A stretch of DNA of 64,000 nt. Origin: Candidatus Kapaibacterium sp. Lineage in GTDB: Bacteria; Bacteroidota; Ignavibacteria; Kapaibacteriales; UBA2268. A program made the position numbers and the translations under genes. The notes beneath the pieces are model-generated. The model made no database searches. It saw only the letters and a program-made list of their open reading frames with translations, and was not told the DNA's origin. The stretch is taken from the NCBI GenBank assembly GCA_023957315.1, contig JAMLHE010000001.1, forward strand, positions 310,001 to 374,000. The letters run 5' to 3'. How positions within the stretch are numbered: position 1 is the stretch's first letter; every line of letters starts with the position of its first letter. Positions 45,616 through 53,792 of the stretch are shown here, piece by piece.

Positions 45616-46788
45616 TCAATACTTAGGTTGATTACCTAAGTCAAGACTGAATCTGTTTTTTGCCAAATCATTTATGGATTTCAAAGTAAATACATCTTGA
45701 AGTATAGTGGCTTTATACCATCTCTCAGTATAACTGATATCACGAATTATCTTATTCAAATCTTGGTCATGATTACTCGGATTGTCGTTTGCTTTGGAGT
45801 CAATAGCTAGTTCAATCATTTGCCCAAGTCCTCCAAAATCAAAATATCTGCCCTTTATCACATTAAAATGAATAAGTATATCCTTTTCGCATGACCCACC
45901 AGTATATCTTTCAACTCTGGAGTATTCAAAAATTAAATTACTGACATTCCATGTTGATTTATCAACTTGACCGGAAATATTAAATCCAACATCAAAAACC
46001 TCATTTACTGCTTGATGGATAATAGTAAATTTATTACCCTGCCACTTTACAAAAACAGAATCAACAGCCCCTATTCCGACTTCCCAGCCTGAATTTGATT
46101 TGATATCATCCGCCTCATAAGGATACTCCAGACCATCACTTTGTTTGATTATTGTAATATCGTCTAATAACAACTGGCAATTGAAGTATTTCAATCTTTC
46201 GAGCAGTTCGTCGCTCTGTCCTTCATCTGTTGTTGTATAAGCGTCACCAATTATAGTTTCTACGTCATCAAGTAAAATTGGTTCATCTTTATAAGTTTTA
46301 CCTAAAATACTTGATATGCTTATGATGATTTTTTCGTTTGCTTCATCGAGTTGATAATCTGCAAGTTTCCAGGAGCCGGATGAATAAATGTAGCCGAATA
46401 CTGACTCCTGAGCTGTTTTACCTGTTGGAATAGCAGATTTATCATAATTGATAATGAGCTTAACGGGATGAAGAAATGCAGTTTCACCGCTGAATTTGAT
46501 TTTGAAAAAGTTTTTGCCGGGCTTCTGATTAGGGATATTCAGAGCCGGCGCAGAACTTTCCTTTTTGACTTTGACTTCTAGGTTGCCTGAAATTGAATTT
46601 GCAGGGAATATCATCTTAAATTCACTCCCTGATTCAATAATCTGTTCTTCTGAACTTGCTTGAATCGTTTTTTCGATAAGATAATCTGATTCAGGATTTG
46701 TAATTTTATCATCTTCATCGCAGGATGCTAGTAAGATGACTACAAAGATAACTATTAAGAAAACACGAAAATCAATAATTGTTTTCAT
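45616..46788 (-). CDS. Mosaic lipoprotein 3 of the array: shared N-domain plus unique C-domain
   Basis: 390 residues; ATG overlaps the stop of the preceding paralog (ATGA, 46785-46788), so translation is coupled. Signal peptide with lipobox ILLASC (Cys23). The shared domain (about 30-200) is followed by a different C-terminal region of about 190 residues (LLERLKYFNCQLLLDDITII, FVKWQGNKFTIIHQ, NISGQVDKSTWNV, FSLDLGNQPKY) without recognisable motifs. The C-terminal part may be a remote relative of that in lipoprotein 2: both begin LL..L and contain SGQV. In the shared part the sequence differs from its neighbours mostly at a linker (QESVFGYIYSSGSWKLA). Confidence 0.8.
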   Translation of the reverse strand: MKTIIDFRVFLIVIFVVILLASCDEDDKITNPESDYLIEKTIQASSEEQIIESGSEFKMIFPANSISGNLEVKVKKESSAPALNIPNQKPGKNFFKIKFSGETAFLHPVKLIINYDKSAIPTGKTAQESVFGYIYSSGSWKLADYQLDEANEKIIISISSILGKTYKDEPILLDDVETIIGDAYTTTDEGQSDELLERLKYFNCQLLLDDITIIKQSDGLEYPYEADDIKSNSGWEVGIGAVDSVFVKWQGNKFTIIHQAVNEVFDVGFNISGQVDKSTWNVSNLIFEYSRVERYTGGSCEKDILIHFNVIKGRYFDFGGLGQMIELAIDSKANDNPSNHDQDLNKIIRDISYTERWYKATILQDVFTLKSINDLAKNRFSLDLGNQPKY

Positions 46789-47873
46789 TTTGTAAACCTT
46801 AAAATTAAGACATCAACATCTGATGCAGTTTGAGTATAAACCGTTTCCTCCCAAATGTGATTATTGTTATAGTATAATGAATTCAAGCATCTGTTGACTT
46901 CATTCTTATCCAAGTAATAGATTAGTGTGTCATTTTCTTTGCTTTGATATGTTAATTTCACATCCGAAAGACTGAAATCAATATTTATATCATACCAATC
47001 AATTTGTGAGGTATGAAATTGCCTGTAATCCTGAACATTAAATTTAGTCAATACGGAGTGAGAATTATTTTTGACTTGTCCGGAAGCTTTATACTTTAAG
47101 TAATCAAACCAAAAAGTATTACCCGGATTCATGTTATCAGGGTCAATATCATCTCTTGAAATATAATCAACATAAAAATTATCACCTGAAAAAGAAAATG
47201 GATTTGTGCTCTTGTCAGTTACTTCTGCATTTTTAAAAATCATGAAGTTCCTTGAATATTTGTTACTATAAATCGTTACTTGGCAAGTATGCAGCACTTT
47301 TAGCAAATTGTCATCCTGTCCTTCATCTGTTGTTGTATAAGCGTCACCTATAATAATTTCTGCGTCATCAAGTAAAATTGGTTCATCTTTATAAGTTTTA
47401 CCTAAAATACTTGATATGCTTATGATGATTTTTCCGTTTGGTTCATCGAGTTGATAGTCGGCAAGTTTCCATCCTCCTTGGGTATAAATAAAGCCTTTAA
47501 CTGTTTCAGTCGCTGTTTGCCCTGTTGGAATAGCAGACTTATCATAATTGATAACTATCTGAACGGGCTTTAGAAATGCAGTTTCACCACTGAATTTGAT
47601 TTTGAAAAAGTTTTTGCCGGGCTTCTGATTAGGAATATTCATATCCGGCACAGAACTTTCTTTTTCAACTTTGACTTCCAGCTCGCCTGAAATTGAATTT
47701 GCAGGGAATATCATCTTAAATTCACTGTCTGATTCAATAATTTGTTCTTCTGAACTTGCTTGAATCGTTTTCTTAATCAAATAATCGTCTGATGATGGAT
47801 TGAATACTTTATCAATCTCATCGCAGGATGCTAAAATTAGCAAGCATGCAAAAATGAAGAATACTTTTTTCAT
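46785..47873 (-). CDS. Mosaic lipoprotein 2 of the array: shared N-domain plus unique C-domain
   Basis: 362 residues. The signal peptide MKKVFFIFACLLILASC (Cys17) differs from that of lipoprotein 1 by one residue, and the shared domain is nearly identical, so these two are the most recent duplicates. After DEGQDDNLL comes a C-terminal region of about 165 residues (HTCQVTIYSNKYSRNFMIF, SFSGDNFYVDYISRDD, YLDKNEVNRCLNSLYYNNN) with no family recognised. The gap to the upstream paralog is 34 bases. Confidence 0.8.
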   Translation of the reverse strand: MKKVFFIFACLLILASCDEIDKVFNPSSDDYLIKKTIQASSEEQIIESDSEFKMIFPANSISGELEVKVEKESSVPDMNIPNQKPGKNFFKIKFSGETAFLKPVQIVINYDKSAIPTGQTATETVKGFIYTQGGWKLADYQLDEPNGKIIISISSILGKTYKDEPILLDDAEIIIGDAYTTTDEGQDDNLLKVLHTCQVTIYSNKYSRNFMIFKNAEVTDKSTNPFSFSGDNFYVDYISRDDIDPDNMNPGNTFWFDYLKYKASGQVKNNSHSVLTKFNVQDYRQFHTSQIDWYDINIDFSLSDVKLTYQSKENDTLIYYLDKNEVNRCLNSLYYNNNHIWEETVYTQTASDVDVLILRFTK

Positions 47874-47907
47874 AGCCGTATCTCTAATAATTTTTCAAAC
47901 TATATTT

Positions 47908-48984
47908 TTATTTACAGTCAACTGATTTATGTTCGGTGCCGTCGCCATAATCTTCACCATACCAACATTTACCATCCAAATAAAACCACCAAATTCCGGT
48001 TTTTACACCAAATGTATATTGACCTTCTCGCACCATATCACCATTTTCTTTCCATTCCACAGACTTTCCGTGAATCTGGCCTTCGTGATAGTTAACTTCG
48101 AATCTCTTTAATCCATTCTCCCACCATCCATCATCTCTACCGTGTAGCTTGCCCTCTTTCCAATACCTTTTCGATGAAATTTTTCCACTTTTATAATAAT
48201 GAGTATTTATACCGTGCACTTTTGACTCTCCATTAAAATCATACCAACAAGATTCGCTACTTAATTGTGTTTTTGCTTCATCAAACCAAGTAATCTCAGG
48301 TCCATGTCTATTACCTTTTTCATTGACATAATAAACAATCCAACCTAAGAAGTATTTGTATTCTTGTTTTAATGTAAGCTTAGAATAATCAACTACCCAG
48401 CCACAGTCACAAGTGAACTCATCTTTCTGTCCTTCATCTGTTGTTGTATAAGCGTCACCTATAATAAATTCTCCGTCATCAAGCAAACCAGGTTCATCTT
48501 TATAAGTTTTACCTGAAATACTTGAAATGCTTATGATGATTTTTCCATTTGGTTCATCGAGTTGATAGTCGGCAAGTTTCCATCCTCCTTGGGTATAAAT
48601 AAAGCCTTTAACTGTTTCAGTCGCTGTTTGCCCTGTTGGAATAGCAGACTTATCATAATTGATAATGAGCTTAACAGGATGAAGAAATGCAGTTTCACCG
48701 CTGAATTTGATTTTGAAAAAGTTTTTGCCGGGCTTCTGATTAGGGATATTCAGAGCCGGCGCAGAACTCTCTTTTTTAACTTTGACTTCCAAGTCACCTG
48801 AAATTGAATTTGAAGGGAATATCATTTTAAATTCACTGTCTGATTCAATAATTTGTTCTTCTGAACTTGCTTGAATCGTTTTCTTAATCAAATAATCGTC
48901 TGATGATGGATTGAATACTTTATCAATCTCATCGCAGGATGCAAAAATTAGCAAGCATGCAAAAATGAAGAATACTTTTTTCAT
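47908..48984 (-). CDS. Mosaic lipoprotein 1 of the array: shared N-domain plus MORN-type repeats
   Basis: 358 residues with lipobox IFASC (Cys17) and a GAGGTG ribosome site before the ATG. The shared domain (about 25-190) is followed by MORN-2-like repeats (YYVNEKGNRHGPEITWFDEA, GINTHYYKSGKISSKRYW, HGRDDGWWENGLKRF, GKSVEWKENGDM) that align along their length with lipoprotein 4, ending KTGIWWFYLDGKCWYGEDYG. The two MORN-type members flank the two with other C-domains. MORN repeats bind lipids or other proteins in other contexts; here the function is unknown, but a surface-exposed, lipid-anchored position is inferred from the signal peptide. Confidence 0.82.
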   Translation of the reverse strand: MKKVFFIFACLLIFASCDEIDKVFNPSSDDYLIKKTIQASSEEQIIESDSEFKMIFPSNSISGDLEVKVKKESSAPALNIPNQKPGKNFFKIKFSGETAFLHPVKLIINYDKSAIPTGQTATETVKGFIYTQGGWKLADYQLDEPNGKIIISISSISGKTYKDEPGLLDDGEFIIGDAYTTTDEGQKDEFTCDCGWVVDYSKLTLKQEYKYFLGWIVYYVNEKGNRHGPEITWFDEAKTQLSSESCWYDFNGESKVHGINTHYYKSGKISSKRYWKEGKLHGRDDGWWENGLKRFEVNYHEGQIHGKSVEWKENGDMVREGQYTFGVKTGIWWFYLDGKCWYGEDYGDGTEHKSVDCK

Positions 48985-49017
48985 AATTCACCTCATTTAA
49001 AGAAAAATTGATTAAAA

Positions 49018-49190
49018 TCAAAAAATTTCGTCTGAGTCAAGATTCTGATATACTTTTGAACTAATCGGCTTACGGCTGCCTGTGGTATTATATTTCCTGT
49101 TATAAATAACGTTTCCTTGTCTGTATTCGCTTACTGTATATGCAGACCAAGTTTCTTGATTTGAATTTAGATTACCTGCTTGATAATACG
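49018..49190 (-). other. Open frame likely to be the displaced C-terminus of the phospholipase-like protein
   Basis: In another frame the sequence just beyond the 49172 stop stays open for about 53 codons to TGA at 49018-49020, reading ...SPYYQAGNLNSNQETWSAYT... and ending QNLDSDEIF. Removing one base from the overlap (for example from the AAA run in GGAAACACAG) would fuse it to the upstream gene. The fused gene would stop 33 bases before lipoprotein 1, matching the tight spacing of the other operon genes. Confidence 0.45.
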
Positions 49191-50869
49191 GACTGTGTTT
49201 CCGAACTTCCGGTAATCAAAAATTCTAAACCTGTATTTTCGAGTTTAAGTTGCATTAATTTTGAGCCATCAAGATTTGTAATTCTAACCATACCATTTGG
49301 CAAAACTTTGTAAAATTTGGTCCCTGTAAATACAGTGCCTTTCGCAGGTGCTGCCGGGTCATCCGATGAATCAAGCACCTCACGAATATACCAAATCCCC
49401 CAAAGTGGATTCATTTTGATTACAGTTTCTTTTTCGGCATTAACAACAAAGCCCGGTAAATCCAAGAAGGCTTTAATCTTATCACCGTTTTTGATTTGGA
49501 AGGGTAACACACCCTTAAATTCGCCATGTTCAATATATAAAATTGAATCATTAAGTTTGTTATTGACCATAAATCTCACCGGTCCACTATAAGAGAACTC
49601 GCTTTTGTACTCAGAATCAGGAATGTGTGTAACTTTAACACTAACACTATCCGACAAATCATCAATATTTTCCATTTCTACCTTAAGGTGAGGAATGAAA
49701 AGTCGGATTACATTAATTCCGGCGTGAATAATATTCGGAACAAGTTCGGAAGACTGCGATATTGCAGATACTTTATCTACGAAAGGATAGCTTTGCCCCA
49801 TACCAAAATACCATCTGTCACGAGCTAAAATCACTGTCCTGCCACTTGGAAACACTTTGTAATAACTATAATTATTAACATCATAGTTAATATTTTCAAT
49901 TCGTGGTTCGGGGTATAAACCATCGGCACCGTTAATAGGCGTTATAGTTTTGGTTTTGCCATTGCTCAATAATTGTATGCCGTTTATTGTCTCGTTTGTG
50001 AAAAAATATTTGTTCGTAAATTTAGCAAGCGATTCATTAATCGTTCTGATTGATTGGGCATTATTAAAAATATCTGACAAATCAGGGTCAGGATTATCGT
50101 TCATAAATCTTCCAACTAAGTATGGAGCAAATTGTTCCTCGTGTGGGTCGGGACTTCCGAAATTTGTAAGCTTTCCAATTGTTAATCCTACCGGTGCGGC
50201 ATGGCTGTCATTACGCACATGGGAAGGCAATCCCATATCAGCCGTATTATGCAATACTTCGCCAAGGCAACGGTAGGCATTCGCAAAGTACTTGTTTTTC
50301 TCAATTGAATCTTTTACAATCAAAGCAAGTTCCATATATAGCTTACCTCTGTCTAAACTCCAGCTATTTCCTGAGCCTTTAGGTGTATCGCCAAGAGCCC
50401 ATTCAATTGCATTGATTCCGGGATTTGGATATAGCCCTTCCCAATAAGTTCCACGATTTGTAAGGTAATGTACGCCACTTAATGCAACGGGGTCGTAAAA
50501 ATGTTTTGTTGCAGATGGAATTTGAGGCTCATCAGCAGAATAGCCTCCATGTTCAATCCATTCCCGTGGCAACATAGTTACATTTGTATTTTCAATTGTA
50601 GCGTCAAAATAACCTGAGTTAGTCAATGCCAAGCCTGTCAGTTTATGCTTACCTGAAGGACCTATTGCCAGTTTATCATCAAATGTAAACTGATAATTCT
50701 TGAATTTTTCGTCATTTGTACCACCTTTGAAATATTCCTCAAATCTATTGACCATAGCCAAATTAAAAGATTTGTGAGATTTAGTGTGGTCATAGCTAAC
50801 TACTGCATATTGTAGTACAAAATAGGATATAAATCCTATTAGCAAAAAAATCAAATTTCTTACTTTCAT
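49172..50869 (-). CDS. Zinc-dependent phospholipase C / S1-P1-like exported protein
   Basis: 565 residues from ATG at 50869, chosen because AGGAG lies eight bases before it. The N-terminus (MKVRNLIFLLIGFISYFVLQ) is a signal peptide or anchor. Around residues 200-225, RCLGEVLHNTADMGLPSHVR with the following Asn and Asp (His207, Asp211, His217, Asp221) matches the metal-binding helix of zinc-dependent phospholipase C; EWIEHGGYS (His107) and an N-terminal helix domain fit too. The C-terminal half looks like beta-sandwich domains (PVRFMVNNKLNDSILYIEHG). Substrate is not proven; S1-P1 nucleases share the fold. The frame may be broken near the end. It is the second gene of the lipoprotein operon. 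Confidence 0.72.
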   Translation of the reverse strand: MKVRNLIFLLIGFISYFVLQYAVVSYDHTKSHKSFNLAMVNRFEEYFKGGTNDEKFKNYQFTFDDKLAIGPSGKHKLTGLALTNSGYFDATIENTNVTMLPREWIEHGGYSADEPQIPSATKHFYDPVALSGVHYLTNRGTYWEGLYPNPGINAIEWALGDTPKGSGNSWSLDRGKLYMELALIVKDSIEKNKYFANAYRCLGEVLHNTADMGLPSHVRNDSHAAPVGLTIGKLTNFGSPDPHEEQFAPYLVGRFMNDNPDPDLSDIFNNAQSIRTINESLAKFTNKYFFTNETINGIQLLSNGKTKTITPINGADGLYPEPRIENINYDVNNYSYYKVFPSGRTVILARDRWYFGMGQSYPFVDKVSAISQSSELVPNIIHAGINVIRLFIPHLKVEMENIDDLSDSVSVKVTHIPDSEYKSEFSYSGPVRFMVNNKLNDSILYIEHGEFKGVLPFQIKNGDKIKAFLDLPGFVVNAEKETVIKMNPLWGIWYIREVLDSSDDPAAPAKGTVFTGTKFYKVLPNGMVRITNLDGSKLMQLKLENTGLEFLITGSSETQSVLSSR

Positions 50870-50882
50870 AATAGCAGCTCCT

Positions 50883-51290
50883 TTAAAATCTCTGCAGTAC
50901 CCAGTTACCATCACCAAAATTGGAATATACTATCGTGTAAGTTTGTTGGTCAATTGTGATTTCGTATTCTGCGTATAACTCGTTGGCAAAAATTATCTTT
51001 CGATTGTTGATAGCATCAGCAAATTTTTGCATTTGTTCGGTAGTAGCATCAAAGTCGGCGTAAATAAACTTGTAGTCATCATAAAGCAAATTAAGTACGG
51101 CATCCTTGCTTCCACTTTTGAAAGCGTTGATTACTTCGTCACTTAACTGTTTCAGGGCGGGGGTTTCCACAGCGGTTTCATCAACCGGTATCACAGGATT
51201 GCTTTCAGGGCAATGAGTCAATAATGACATCATAAAGGCAAGAATGAAACCTGAGATAAACAACTTAGGAAAAACTTTTAAATTCTTCAT
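50883..51290 (-). CDS. Small lipoprotein, first gene of the exported-protein operon
   Basis: 135 residues from ATG at 51290 (the upstream TTG is poorer). Signal peptide with lipobox SLLTHC, then an Asn/Pro/Glu-rich linker, a helical part (LSDEVINAFKSGSKDAVLNL) and strands at the end (YAEYEITIDQQTYTIVYSNF). The helix-strand order and size resemble NTF2/cystatin-like domains, but I cannot name a family. Its stop is 14 bases before the phospholipase-like start, so it opens the operon. Confidence 0.65.
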   Translation of the reverse strand: MKNLKVFPKLFISGFILAFMMSLLTHCPESNPVIPVDETAVETPALKQLSDEVINAFKSGSKDAVLNLLYDDYKFIYADFDATTEQMQKFADAINNRKIIFANELYAEYEITIDQQTYTIVYSNFGDGNWVLQRF

Positions 51291-51427
51291 AACTAAGTCC
51301 AAATTGTTATTTAATACAATGTAAATATAATATATTTATGTATTATACACAATTATTTTCTAATATTTCTAAATAGCTAAGGTATTGTTAGCTTAACCAT
51401 TTATAATTTCTTTCCTACAAGGCTTGT

Positions 51428-51496
51428 GGCACATCTGAAATGTAGGTACCGCAACAGCGTTTTGTCCAAAACATAGCCCATGGTTTCAACCGTGGG
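51428..51496. repeat. Intergenic repeat module GGCACATCTG..AACCGTGGG, copy C (reversed)
   Basis: The reverse complement of 7176-7244 with few changes: GGCACATCTGAAATGTAGG, GCAACAGCGTTTTGTCCAAA, ACATAGCCCATGGTTTCAAC, CGTGGG. The 527-base gap at 51303-51829 holds no gene; it contains this, the repeats at 51521-51710, and promoters for the genes on both sides. Confidence 0.85.
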
Positions 51497-51520
51497 AAAG
51501 TAAAATTGATGTAATTGATA

Positions 51521-51604
51521 ATTCATCCGATGACTCCAAGCGTCACAGGTGTTGCACATTTGTTAGAGATAATTCACTTGTTAAATCCAAGTCATCGGAT
51601 GAAT
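51521..51604. repeat. Intergenic palindromic repeat, long form (copy C)
   Basis: ATTCATCCGATGACTCCAAG and CCAAGTCATCGGATGAAT pair across about 46 bases that include GTTGCACATTTGTTAGAGAT. Its reverse complement matches 6990-7074 closely along its full length. Confidence 0.85.
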
Positions 51605-51606
51605 AA

Positions 51607-51649
51607 ACGCTGTTCAGTCCCAAACATAGCCCATGGTTTCAACCGTGGG
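51607..51649. repeat. Partial repeat module CCCATGG..CCGTGGG
   Basis: ACGCTGTTCAGTCCCAAACA followed by TAGCCCATGGTTTCAACCGT and GGG, a shortened second copy of the element at 51428-51496 in the same orientation, on the other side of the long palindrome. Confidence 0.75.
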
Positions 51650-51678
51650 AAAAATTCAAAAATACCCCAAAACCCGTT

Positions 51679-51710
51679 CCCCCTCTATCAAGAGGGGGTT
51701 AGGGGGTGTG
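51679..51710. repeat. CCCCCTCT/AGAGGGGG hairpin
   Basis: CCCCCTCT and AGAGGGGG are perfect arms around ATCA, followed by TTAGGGGGTGTG. Sequences of this form are common dispersed intergenic repeats in Bacteroidota as I recall them; it is the only copy in this window. Confidence 0.6.
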
Positions 51711-51829
51711 TTGTCTTTTTAAGTCCTAAAATATGTTGACAGAAATGGATTTTTTTCCCTAATTTTGAGATAAATTGCACTTTCATGTGTCATAGTATAT
51801 ATACGGAACATGTTTTTCAGGGAGAATTT

Positions 51830-53071
51830 ATGAAACGAGCATTTATATATATAGTAGCAGTAATGCTATATTGCAACCCTGTATGGGCAGACGAACCTGA
51901 CCCAAACCTACTTTGGAAGACGGAGAATTTCTATGACCGATTCCTTGTACACCCCAACGGCAATATTCTTGCAGGAAAAGGGAGTACAGGATTTGAACTG
52001 GACGGCAACACAGGTGAAATCATTAGAGAGTTCCCATATCAACTTATCATTTATGACGTAAGCCCTGATGGTAAATATATCTCAGCACTCACTGACCAAA
52101 GATGTGTAATTGACTACGAAACTGAAGAAGTCATTACACGATTTACAAATGAAAATACTTTCCCTCAATTTATGCCTGACAGCAAAACGCTTATTTATTT
52201 TGTCATAGAGAAAATCGGTGAATTAAAAGGAAATCTTAAATTACAATCATATAATATAGAAACTAAAAGATATTCAACAAGTACACAACAAATATCAAGT
52301 ACAACCTCAGGGGCGATATCTGTTTCTCCTGACGGTAGATTTGTTGCAACAGGAGGTAGATTTTTTGATATGGATGACAATGAATATACACGATTAATTT
52401 TATGGGATGCTTTAACTCTTGAATCAATCAAGATTTTGAGTACAAAAGAAAACTTTAATTCAGTTCGCTCAATCAAATTCTCACCCGATTCAAGATTGGT
52501 AGGGTTTCAGGTGTATTTAGACAATTTATATATTTATAACACTGATGATTATTCTCTTTATAAAAATTATAGCAAAAATAGTGGTAAATTCCCTACTTCC
52601 GGTTTTGGTTTTATTACAAATGAATATGTTGCTTTAGGTAATGGGTATGCACAACCACCAGTTTTTAATCTTGTTAAACTAAATAATGACCAAATAATTT
52701 TCACAAAAAACAATTCATCAGGAATATCTGATTACAACGAAGCTAAAAATACAATGATAGTCAATTATGGCGTGATTTACTGTTATGATTTTGAAAAAAT
52801 CTTAACGGGTGCAAGTATAGAATCAGAAATACCAAACCCGTTTACTGTTGAGTATATTAACAATACGATAAATATCAAAAATTATACGTTTGGAACAAAT
52901 CATATCAATTGCAGTATAACCGACATCAATGGCAGAGTGCTTCGCAATATGAATTTGAATCCATCAATAGGTGAATTACGAATTCCCATAAAACTATTGA
53001 GTGGTACTTATTTCTTACATATCAAGGACGGAAGCAAAGAATATGTTAGTAAATTTTTGGTGGTGGATTAA
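51830..53071 (+). CDS. Secreted WD40-like beta-propeller protein with T9SS sorting domain
   Basis: 413 residues from ATG at 51830, preferred because GGGAGAA lies just before it and a clean signal peptide follows (MKRAFIYIVAVMLYCNPVWA). The body repeats strands with an SPDG/SPDS step (SPDGKYISALTD, SPDGRFVATGGRF, SPDSRLVGFQVY), as in WD40-type propellers. The C-terminal 75 residues form a T9SS sorting domain (INCSITDINGRVLRNMNL ... LLSGTYFLHIKDGSKEY). It is exported to the surface; ligand unknown. A repeat copy begins immediately after the TAA. Confidence 0.8.
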   Translation: MKRAFIYIVAVMLYCNPVWADEPDPNLLWKTENFYDRFLVHPNGNILAGKGSTGFELDGNTGEIIREFPYQLIIYDVSPDGKYISALTDQRCVIDYETEEVITRFTNENTFPQFMPDSKTLIYFVIEKIGELKGNLKLQSYNIETKRYSTSTQQISSTTSGAISVSPDGRFVATGGRFFDMDDNEYTRLILWDALTLESIKILSTKENFNSVRSIKFSPDSRLVGFQVYLDNLYIYNTDDYSLYKNYSKNSGKFPTSGFGFITNEYVALGNGYAQPPVFNLVKLNNDQIIFTKNNSSGISDYNEAKNTMIVNYGVIYCYDFEKILTGASIESEIPNPFTVEYINNTINIKNYTFGTNHINCSITDINGRVLRNMNLNPSIGELRIPIKLLSGTYFLHIKDGSKEYVSKFLVVD

Positions 53072-53077
53072 ACATAG

Positions 53078-53097
53078 CCCACGGTTTCAACCGTGGG
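53078..53097. repeat. Intergenic hairpin CCCACGGTT/AACCGTGGG, copy D1
   Basis: CCCACGGTTTCAACCGTGGG, the core of the module at 4969 and 51484. It lies six bases beyond the stop of the propeller gene and could serve as its transcript end. Confidence 0.8.
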
Positions 53098-53144
53098 ATA
53101 AAACCAAAAACATCCACCCCGTCTGCTGCGCTCGCTATCTCACC

Positions 53145-53165
53145 CTTCGACAGGCTCAGGGAGCG
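53145..53165. repeat. CTTCGACAGGCTCAGGGAGC element
   Basis: A short string beginning CTTCGACAGGCTCAG that I recall as a common intergenic repeat in Bacteroidota genomes. It lies between the two module copies D1 and D2. Confidence 0.5.
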
Positions 53166-53189
53166 ATTGCCTCGTTATAAAAAAATTTA

Positions 53190-53243
53190 CCCACGAATAA
53201 ATTCGTGGGCTATGTATCGGACAGAACGCTGTTCTATCCCTAC
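53190..53243. repeat. Intergenic repeat module CCCACGAATAAATTCGTGGG, copy D2
   Basis: CCCACGAATAAATTCGTGGG is a perfect hairpin here (imperfect at 7176), followed by CTATGTATCGGACAGAACGC and TGTTCTATCCCTAC. It shares order and sequence with the modules at 4969 and 7176. No gene lies in 53072-53279. Confidence 0.85.
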
Positions 53244-53279
53244 AAATTTGAACTCAGGAGAGGGAGTAATACAAGCCTC

Positions 53280-53792
53280 TCATTCCGTCAACTTCCCTAA
53301 ATTCATCAAGGTTTGTTTCATTTCATCGGGTTTGTTTGTGCCGATGAGAAGTTTTTTGTTGTCGGTGAAAATCAGTTGTAGCCCTTGGTTGCCGGATACA
53401 TTTAAGGCTCTATTTTTGAGGAATCCTCGTATACCCCATCCGCCATATTCCTTTATAGGCTTGTATTCTCTCAAATAACAAGCTGAAATTTCATACCAAA
53501 AGTATTTTTTGAATTTGAGATAGAAAGGGAAAAATTTTACGTATATCCCGTCTGAACGAATTTGTGTATCTAAGCGGATTGACCTCATAAATACTGAGAG
53601 CAAAATCGTTAGAATCGCAGTAATTATGATACCCACATCGCTCATTGGGTTGTTGCCAAAGGGAGTCCCGCCGATAAGTTGGACAAAGATTGCAACTATC
53701 CAAATTGAGTTAATCAGCAAGATAATGCCCCAAATCCACCATTGAGTGAATTTCTGTTTTTCCGAAAATAATAACTGGGCTTCCATATTCAA
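53280..53792 (-). CDS. Two-span membrane protein with PH-like domain
   Basis: 170 residues: two close spans (about 20-39 and 52-68) then a soluble part beginning VFMRSIRLDTQIRSDGIYVK and with the strands FFPFYLKFKKYFWYEISACY, GLQLIFTDNKKLLIGTNKP, a layout seen in bacterial PH-domain proteins. Role unknown. It is divergent from the glycoside hydrolase gene, 165 bases away from that gene's likely start. Confidence 0.65.
   Translation of the reverse strand: MNMEAQLLFSEKQKFTQWWIWGIILLINSIWIVAIFVQLIGGTPFGNNPMSDVGIIITAILTILLSVFMRSIRLDTQIRSDGIYVKFFPFYLKFKKYFWYEISACYLREYKPIKEYGGWGIRGFLKNRALNVSGNQGLQLIFTDNKKLLIGTNKPDEMKQTLMNLGKLTE

Noticed and set aside
51515..51739. A 74-residue plus-strand open frame in the 51.5 kb gap
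   Set aside because: It is composed of repeat modules (ATTCATCC, CCCCCTCT) and no start signal is visible.
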